From positions 1 to 63,012 of the forward strand of contig MGTY01000117.1 of the NCBI GenBank assembly GCA_001799695.1: a stretch of DNA of 63,012 bases, written 5' to 3'. Source of the stretch: Elusimicrobia bacterium GWA2_69_24. Its GTDB lineage: Bacteria > Elusimicrobiota > Elusimicrobia > UBA1565. The notes under the pieces were generated by a model. That model searched no databases. It was not told the DNA's origin and worked only from the letters and a program-made list of their open reading frames with translations. The translations under genes were made by a program, and so were the position numbers. Shown here piece by piece: positions 57,362 through 63,012 of the stretch. Every line of letters begins with the position of its first letter. Within the stretch, counting starts at the first letter, position 1.

Positions 57362-60112
57362 ATGACAGCGACAGCTGCCGCCGAACATGCCCTCGAGATG
57401 ATCCTCACTCCCGCGGGCCGCCTCCGAGTCGAATCCCTGGAGTCGGCGGGCCCCGGTCTCTGCCTGCTGTCGGAGGCGACGGCCCACGGGATCATGGCCG
57501 CCTTCGAGAAGGGCTCCGCCGAGGGCCTGCTCCGCCTGGCGACGGGCGATCCCCAGACCGCCCTCCCGGCCGGGTTCGCGTTCTGGAAGGAATTCGGCGG
57601 CCGCTTCCTCACGGCGCTGTGCCATGTCCCCGAGACGGTCGGCGCGGAGATCGGGCCCGTGCCCCCGGCCGAGGCCGCCGAGATGGAGCGGCTCTGGCAG
57701 TCCGCGCCGCCTATGCGCGGGGCCGAATACCTGAACGCCGGAGTCATGACGGCCCTATGGGCGGAGTTGGATCGGCACGTGCGCGGCGAGGCGGCCGCGG
57801 GCAAGGGCGGGCTCTCCGCTTGGATCCGGGACCACGCCCCCCTCTGGCATCGCGTCGGCCGAGTCTGTTTCCATCTGGCGGAGAATAAACGAGATCCCGA
57901 GCGGCCTTTCGCCTTCCTGGCCACCTACGCGCCGCGCATATCCAGCCAAGGCCGGGTGCAGTATCAGCCCCTCTCGCGAGCGCTCGAGGAATACGCCGGC
58001 GCGAAGAACGAGGCGGGGCTGGAAAAGCTCCTGACGCCGGTACAGCGCGCGGCCGAGAAAAGCGCGTTCGCCCGCGAGCTGGTGGACTCGGGAGAGGTAT
58101 TCCATCCGCTCGCCTGGACGGCGGCCGACGCCTATCGCTTCCTCCAGGATGCGCCCGTCCTCGAAGAGGCGGGGCTGCTGCTGCGCGTCCCCGATTGGTG
58201 GAAGAAGCGGCCGCGACCGACCGTGCGGGTGACCGTGGGGGACCGGGTCGCGGGACGATTCGACGCCGGAGCCATGCTCGACTTCAAGGTCGAGGCCGCG
58301 CTGGACGGGGAAGCCCTCTCCGCCGCGGAGTGGCGGCGATTGCTGAAGGCCGAGTCGGGCCTCGTCATCCTGAAGGGCCGCTGGGTCGAGGTGGACCGCG
58401 AGAAGCTGGCTCAGGCCATGGCGCACTGGGAGAAGGTCCGCAAGGCCGCGGGGGAGGACGGCATCTCTTTTCTGCAGGCCATGCGGCTGCTCTCCGGCGC
58501 GCCCATGGACATGGCCGGCGCCGGCGAGAATGACGCCGCGCGCCGCTGGGCCTTCGTCGAGGCCGGCGAGACCCTGGCCGGCATATTGCGGGAGCTGCGC
58601 GAGCCGCGGGCCCTGGATGACCGGGCGCTCGGCAGCGACCTCAAGGCGGAACTGCGGCCTTATCAGCGCGCCGGCGTGGGGTGGCTGCGCTTTCTGGCGC
58701 GCCTGGGCCTGGGCGCCTGCCTCGCCGACGACATGGGCTTGGGGAAGACCGTGCAGGTCCTGGCGCTCCTGCTCATCCTCAAGCGCGAGGCCAAGGATGA
58801 ACCCGTGCCGGCGCGTCCTTCGATCATCGTGCTGCCGGCCTCGCTCCTGGCGAATTGGCGGGCCGAGATCGCGCGTTTCGCGCCGACGCTGACCGTGAAG
58901 TTCGTCCATCCCGCGGAGATGGAGGCGCGGGAGATCGCCGCCATCTCCCGGGCGCCGGCCAAGGCACTGGCGGGAGTGGACGCCGTGTTCACCTCCTACG
59001 GGATGCTCCTGCGCCAGCCCTGGCTCAAGGAAGTGTCCTGGCGGCTGGCGGTCATCGATGAGGCCCAGGCGATCAAGAATCCCCATTCCCGGCAGACCCG
59101 CGCGGTCAAGGAACTCCGCGCCGGCTCGCGCGTGGCCCTGACCGGAACGCCCATCGAGAACCGGCTCTCCGATCTATGGTCGCTGTTCGATTTCCTCTGC
59201 CCGGGACTCCTGGGCTCCCTCAAGGAGTTCGACGCGTTCGCCCGGGACCTGGGGGATCGGGAGGCGGATGCCTACGCTCCTCTGCGGGCCCTGGTGCGGC
59301 CGTACATCCTGCGCCGCCTCAAGACGGACAAGACCGTGATCTCAGACCTCCCGGACAAGACCGAGGTCGTGGCTTTCTGCGCGCTCACCCGCAAGCAAGC
59401 CGCGCTCTATCAGGAATCGGTGGAGGAGCTGCGGCGGCGGCTCGAAATCGTCGATGGGATCGAGCGGCGCGGCACGATCCTCGCGTTCCTCATGCGCTTC
59501 AAGCAGATATGCAACCATCCGGCCCAGTGGCTGGGGACGGGGGACTACGTTCCCGACGAGAGCGGCAAGTTGCAGCGCCTGCGGGAGATCGCGGAGGAGA
59601 TCGCTTCGCGGCAGGACAAGGCGCTGATCTTCACGCAATTCCGCGAAATGACCGGGCCGTTGGCTGAAGTCCTGGCGGGCGTCTTCGGCCGGCCGGGCGC
59701 GATCCTGCACGGCGGGGTGCCGGTGAAGAAACGCCAAGCCCAGGTCGATGCTTTTCAGGCCGAGGACGGGCCGCCGTTCTTCGTCCTGTCCCTCAAGGCC
59801 GGCGGCACCGGCCTCAACCTCACCGCGGCCTCGCACGTCGTGCACTTCGACCGCTGGTGGAACCCGGCCGTGGAGAACCAGGCCACGGACCGGGCCTTCC
59901 GCATCGGTCAGAAGCGGAACGTCATGGTCCACAAGTTCGTCTGCCGGGGGACGATCGAGGAGAAGATCGACGCGCTGATCCGCGATAAGACGGATCTCGC
60001 GAAGGACCTCCTGGAGTCCGGGGCGCAGGCGATGATGACGGAGATGAAAGACGACGAACTGCTGAAGTTCGTCGCGCTCGACATGCATCGAGTCTCCGTG
60101 GGCGGCGATTAA
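57362..60112 (+). CDS. SNF2/SWI2-family DEAD-box-like ATPase
   Basis: 916 aa. The N-terminal ~440 residues are the bacterial SNF2-associated region. The ATPase core follows: LRPYQRAGVGWLRFLARLGL (about 440), motif I ADDMGLGKTVQ, motif II VIDEAQAIKN, motif III ALTGTPIENRLSDLWS, and in lobe 2 IFTQFREM, LSLKAGGTGLNLTAASHVVH, RWWNPAVENQATDRAFRIGQ. These proteins translocate on double-stranded DNA and remodel DNA-protein complexes; the bacterial targets are poorly known. The gene is 12 bases upstream of the SWIM-domain gene, a recurrent bacterial pairing, and has its own strong promoter. Confidence 0.93.
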   Translation: MTATAAAEHALEMILTPAGRLRVESLESAGPGLCLLSEATAHGIMAAFEKGSAEGLLRLATGDPQTALPAGFAFWKEFGGRFLTALCHVPETVGAEIGPVPPAEAAEMERLWQSAPPMRGAEYLNAGVMTALWAELDRHVRGEAAAGKGGLSAWIRDHAPLWHRVGRVCFHLAENKRDPERPFAFLATYAPRISSQGRVQYQPLSRALEEYAGAKNEAGLEKLLTPVQRAAEKSAFARELVDSGEVFHPLAWTAADAYRFLQDAPVLEEAGLLLRVPDWWKKRPRPTVRVTVGDRVAGRFDAGAMLDFKVEAALDGEALSAAEWRRLLKAESGLVILKGRWVEVDREKLAQAMAHWEKVRKAAGEDGISFLQAMRLLSGAPMDMAGAGENDAARRWAFVEAGETLAGILRELREPRALDDRALGSDLKAELRPYQRAGVGWLRFLARLGLGACLADDMGLGKTVQVLALLLILKREAKDEPVPARPSIIVLPASLLANWRAEIARFAPTLTVKFVHPAEMEAREIAAISRAPAKALAGVDAVFTSYGMLLRQPWLKEVSWRLAVIDEAQAIKNPHSRQTRAVKELRAGSRVALTGTPIENRLSDLWSLFDFLCPGLLGSLKEFDAFARDLGDREADAYAPLRALVRPYILRRLKTDKTVISDLPDKTEVVAFCALTRKQAALYQESVEELRRRLEIVDGIERRGTILAFLMRFKQICNHPAQWLGTGDYVPDESGKLQRLREIAEEIASRQDKALIFTQFREMTGPLAEVLAGVFGRPGAILHGGVPVKKRQAQVDAFQAEDGPPFFVLSLKAGGTGLNLTAASHVVHFDRWWNPAVENQATDRAFRIGQKRNVMVHKFVCRGTIEEKIDALIRDKTDLAKDLLESGAQAMMTEMKDDELLKFVALDMHRVSVGGD

Positions 60113-60124
60113 AGGAGGATTTCA

Positions 60125-60913
60125 ATGGGATGGGGATGGGGATGGCGTCCGTACGTGCCGGTCGCGCAGAGGCGGCGCAAGGCGATCCTTCAGATGGAGA
60201 AGCTGCGTAAGAAGGGCGCGGCCATCGCGCCGGTCCGCATCGAGGGGCGGCAGATCGCGCGCACCTTCTGGGGCAAGGCTTGGTGCGAGCATCTCGAAAA
60301 GTTCAGCGACTACGAGAACCGCCTGCCTCGCGGCCGGACTTACGTCCGCAACGGCGCGGTCTGCCACCTGGAGATCAGGAAGGGCGAGGTTTGGGCCAAG
60401 GTGATGGGGTCCCATCTGTATGAGGTGCAGGTAAAGGTGAAGACCCTCCCGGAGGACCGTTGGAAGACGGTGAAGGAGCGCTGCGGCGGGAAAGTCGCCT
60501 CCCTTCTGGACCTCCTGCGCGGAAGGCTCTCCGAGCGCGTCATGGAGGTCGTCACCGATCGCGACAGCGGGCTCTTCCCCCGGCCGAAGGAGATATCGTT
60601 GGCCTGCTCCTGCCCGGACTGGGCCGAGATGTGCAAGCACGTGGCCGGGGTCCTCTACGGGGTGGGCGCGCGCCTGGACGAAAGGCCGGAGCTGCTCTTC
60701 CTGCTGCGCGGGGTGGACCACAAGGAACTCGTCGGCTCGGCGCAGGCCGGCAGCGTCATCGCCAGGGGAAAGAAAGGCGGCAAGCATAAGAAGCTCGCGG
60801 ATGGGGATCTGGGTGAGGTGTTCGGGATAGAGCTGGCGGCTCCGCCGCGAAAGGCGCATTCGGCCCGGGGTGGTCGCCGGACCGCGAGGCGTTTGGGAAG
60901 ACGCGGGAGATAG
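60125..60913 (+). CDS. SWIM zinc-finger family protein
   Basis: 262 aa from ATG 60125, preceded by AAAGGAGGA. It starts with an unusual Trp/Gly run (GWGWGWRPYVPVAQRR). The SWIM finger is ACSCPDWAEMCKHVAGVLYG (CxCxnCxH) at about 160-180. Upstream, RTFWGKAWCEHLEKFSDYEN and RGRTYVRNGAVCHLEI are typical of the bacterial SWIM proteins found next to SNF2 ATPases. A basic C-terminal tail (Lys/Arg/Gly) would bind nucleic acid. It is presumably a DNA-binding partner of the ATPase at 57362. Confidence 0.9.
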   Translation: MGWGWGWRPYVPVAQRRRKAILQMEKLRKKGAAIAPVRIEGRQIARTFWGKAWCEHLEKFSDYENRLPRGRTYVRNGAVCHLEIRKGEVWAKVMGSHLYEVQVKVKTLPEDRWKTVKERCGGKVASLLDLLRGRLSERVMEVVTDRDSGLFPRPKEISLACSCPDWAEMCKHVAGVLYGVGARLDERPELLFLLRGVDHKELVGSAQAGSVIARGKKGGKHKKLADGDLGEVFGIELAAPPRKAHSARGGRRTARRLGRRGR

Positions 60914-61035
60914 GACTTGTCTCCGGATCTAGTTCGGACTTCCGTGGTGTGTTGCGGATATGCAGGCTCCGGTGATTCCCGCAGGATGCGCCCGGCTCGC
61001 GGCTTCGCGGAATGTGGACCCCGAGCGGGCGCAAT

Positions 61036-61760
61036 TCAACAGAACAGCTCGTTCACTCCGTCTTTCCAAGGGAAAAGCGAGATGTCGCCGAGGTCTTTGC
61101 GGACCTCTCCCAGGTAGAACACCGCCTGACGGTGCTTTTTGCCGTGGAATTCCCGGAAGCTGCGCAGCCCTCTGAGGTCCTCCGTCCGGACGTGCGACGA
61201 GGCCTTGAGCTCGATGGCCCAGGTCTGCGGGCCGCGTTCGAAGATGAGGTCTGCCTCGGCGCCGTTCTCGGTGCGATAGCTGCTGAGCCGGACGTCCTGG
61301 TCCCGGGCCGCGGCTTCGTCGAATATCTGGTTGAAGACCAGGTGCTCGAAGAGGGCTCCGATCCGTCGAGGCCTGGAAGTTCGCCAGGAGCCCGTTAAGG
61401 ACGCCCGTATCGAAGAAGAAGAACTTCGGATGCTGCACCAGGCGTCTGCGCGCGCTCGAGCCGAACGGGTCAGCCCGCCTTACCAAGAGGCAGTCCTCGA
61501 GTATCTCAAAGAAGCGGACCGCCGACTGCCGGGGGATCTGGGAGGTCGACGCGAGTTTGGACAGATCAAGGAACTTCCCGGACCACGCAGCCGCGGCATA
61601 GAGGTCGCTTCGCGGGAAAGGTCGACCGTGAGGTCGGGACGGAGGCTCGCGATGAGGGTGGATTTCCCGGTTTGCCGCGGGCCCAGCAGGAGCAGGCTCC
61701 TTTGCGAAGCGGCCAGGACCGGACCCAAGCTTCTTGCAATCCTGTGGTTAGTTTACGTGC
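61036..61760 (-). pseudogene. Decayed AAA-ATPase/DUF4143-family gene
   Basis: Pieces of one ATPase/DUF4143 protein can be read in three minus-strand segments: an N-terminal P-loop part (SQRSLLLLGPRQTGKSTLIA, 61640-61720); a middle part (KFLDLSKLASTSQIPRQSAV, then KFFFFDTGVLNGLLANFQ, 61380-61580) after a deletion of most of the AAA domain; and, after a frameshift near 61370, a C-terminal part (LEHLVFNQIFDEAA, YRTENGAEADLIFERGPQTW, AIELKASSHVRTEDLRGLRS). Full-length members are about 380 aa. The gene cannot make a complete protein. Functional members are often toxin-antitoxin-like or mobile accessory ATPases. Confidence 0.75.
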
Positions 61761-61866
61761 ATATTTACCCGCAGGCAATACATTTCACGTGGTACTGTAA
61801 ACCCGTCCCGTTGGGGCTGGCGGCCATGCCATATATACAATCGTGGCGGGCGTTTGGTTCCCCAAT

Positions 61867-61890
61867 CTTAGGGATGCCGGACTCTGCCCA
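61867..61890. repeat. R4-related fragment
   Basis: ATGCCGGACTCTGCCCAGAC then ACCG resembles the second palindromic unit at 52950-52973. The rest of the 61761-61958 gap shows no gene. Confidence 0.4.
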
Positions 61891-61958
61891 GACACCGTTG
61901 GCCAACGCACCCGCCCGAAAGTTTTCTCGCCGCGCAGGCAATGAAGCGTTATGGCAGT

Positions 61959-62004
61959 AAAGTTTAATTAATATATTGACAATTAAACTTTGGCGGTCAA
62001 TAAT
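61959..62004 (+). promoter_or_regulatory. Inverted-repeat operator and promoter of the Fic gene
   Basis: AAAGTTTAATT (61959-61969) and its exact inverse AATTAAACTTT (61981-61991) are separated by 11 bases, two helical turns centre to centre. TTGACA (61976-61981) with AATAAT at 61999-62004 (17-base spacer) would start transcription at or near the ATG at 62011; no Shine-Dalgarno is present, so the mRNA may be leaderless. Confidence 0.5.
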
Positions 62005-62010
62005 TACATT

Positions 62011-63012
62011 ATGACCGAGAATATCCCAGGGAAAAGTCCCCGAGCAGGCCGCTGGGAGCGACAGCCCGGGCCGGAGCCATACTACTGCTTTCTCCCGGCC
62101 CCTTTGCCGCCGAACCCGCCGATCCAATATAGCGCCGAACTGCAGGCCTTGACCGAAAAAGCCGGCAGGGCTCTCGGGCGGCTCGATTCCATCACAGCCC
62201 ATCTGCCGAACCCGGAACTCCTGCTCTATACCTACATCAGAAAGGAAGCCGTGCTTTCCTCGCAGATCGAGGGCACGCAGTCCTCCCTCTCGGACCTGCT
62301 GTTGTTCGAGAGCACGGAGGCTCCCGGCGTGCCGAAGGGGGATGTGGGCGAGGTCTTGAACTACGTGGCCGCTCTCGAGCACGGGGTCAAAAGGCTCAAG
62401 GAACTGCCCATCAGCCTGCGGCTCATCAGGGAGATCCACGCGATCCTCCTCCAGGGCGGCCGCGGCAACTGTAAGGAGCCGGGGGAATTGCGGCGCTCGC
62501 AGAATTGGATCGGCGGCAGCCGGCCGGGCAATGCCCGGTTCGTGCCGCCGCCGCCGCAGGAAGTGCTCCCCGCCCTGGGGGCGCTCGAGAAGTTCATCCA
62601 TGGCGAGCCGGCGCAGACCCCGACCTTGATCAAGGCCGGCTTGGCGCATGCGCAGTTCGAGAGCATCCATCCGTTCCTGGACGGCAACGGCCGTCTGGGG
62701 CGGCTGCTCATCCCGTTCATCATGATCGCGGAGGGGGCGCTCTCTTCTCCGCTCCTGTATCTGAGCCTGTACTTCAAGGTGCGGCGGGCGGAGTATTACG
62801 AGGCCCTCCAGCGTGTGCGCACGGACGGGGACTGGGAGGGGTGGCTGGCGTTCTATCTGGACGGGATCGCCGAGGTGGCCAACCAGGCGAGCGATACGGC
62901 CGCCAAGCTGACCGGCATCTTCCGGGAGCATGCCGCCGCCATCGAGGGGCTGGGCCGGTCGAAGGCCACGGCCTTGAGGGTGCATGATCTGTTCAAGAAA
63001 CGCTGCGTCCTT
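62011..63012 (+). CDS. Fic-family protein (partial, runs off the right end)
   Basis: At least 334 codons, open to the end of the window. The Fic motif HPFLDGNGRLGRLL starts at His220 with all catalytic positions. The self-inhibitory motif (S/T)xxxE(G/N) is present ahead of it as SSQIEGTQ (Ser83, Glu87, Gly88), so this is a class II Fic protein regulated in cis. The N-terminal domain (YYCFLPAPLPPNPPIQYSAE, ALTEKAGRALGRLD) matches the Fic-N region, and the C-terminal part turns into a helical/winged-helix extension (SDTAAKLTGIFREHAAAIEG). Likely activity is AMPylation of a target. A perfect inverted repeat upstream suggests regulated expression. Confidence 0.9.
   Translation, partial: MTENIPGKSPRAGRWERQPGPEPYYCFLPAPLPPNPPIQYSAELQALTEKAGRALGRLDSITAHLPNPELLLYTYIRKEAVLSSQIEGTQSSLSDLLLFESTEAPGVPKGDVGEVLNYVAALEHGVKRLKELPISLRLIREIHAILLQGGRGNCKEPGELRRSQNWIGGSRPGNARFVPPPPQEVLPALGALEKFIHGEPAQTPTLIKAGLAHAQFESIHPFLDGNGRLGRLLIPFIMIAEGALSSPLLYLSLYFKVRRAEYYEALQRVRTDGDWEGWLAFYLDGIAEVANQASDTAAKLTGIFREHAAAIEGLGRSKATALRVHDLFKKRCVL

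Noticed and set aside
61012-61398. A plus-strand frame in the decayed ATPase region
   Set aside because: It is the antisense of the DUF4143 C-terminal segment, which has recognisable family sequence on the minus strand.

Overview
This is a high-GC, Gram-negative bacterial chromosome segment. The envelope genes support that: a TolC-type outer-membrane channel, an RND pump, a MtgA transglycosylase and type II secretion/type IV pilus parts. Many small predicted secreted proteins have no obvious family. The gene style (very GC-rich, many orphan exported proteins, a giant exported carbohydrate enzyme) reminds me of Elusimicrobiota, but that is an inference and other deep Gram-negative phyla are possible. 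No rRNA, tRNA or CRISPR array was seen.

Layout. 0-9.4 kb: tandem paralogues that look like divergent Hsp90/GHKL proteins (A, B, C). They are interrupted by an AT-richer cassette (ankyrin protein plus a secreted 378-aa protein) lying between two copies of the A/B junction. 9.2-17.9 kb: a T2SS F-type protein, a poly-gamma-glutamate hydrolase-like enzyme, an RND/TolC pair without adaptor, mtgA, an aspzincin-like peptidase and a CheY-like receiver. 18.3-24.4 kb: secreted orphans, an HTH regulator, a CYTH enzyme, rubrerythrin, udk and an unusual release-factor-like/chagasin-like fusion. 24.4-28.1 kb: a compact operon of a 33-aa Lys-rich peptide, a terminator-like hairpin, a radical SAM/SPASM enzyme, a DUF885-like metallopeptidase and an MFS transporter. 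I propose it as an undescribed RiPP-like system. 28.2-37.5 kb: FKBP, pseudouridine synthase, exported PepF, cold-shock protein, rhodanese, a spermidine-synthase-like methyltransferase, a PilT-like ATPase and recQ. 37.6-43.3 kb: accessory genes, namely an XRE/DUF2975 pair, the mobile mystery protein A/B (XRE/Fic) pair with a visible operator-promoter, a DUF1287-like protein and a PhzF protein bracketed by short direct repeats. 43.4-52.4 kb: one 2999-aa exported protein built from two glycoamylase-like modules, a nested DUF1861 propeller and a GH94 phosphorylase. 52.5-63.0 kb: TPR protein, decayed ABC-F and YhcG genes joined end to end, rsgA, a decayed ORF6N gene, a SNF2/SWIM pair, a decayed AAA/DUF4143 gene and a Fic protein running off the end.

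At least four families of short interspersed palindromic repeats lie between genes. Several supply the stop codon or the last residues of the adjacent gene. One composite repeat contains what looks like an ECF-sigma promoter.
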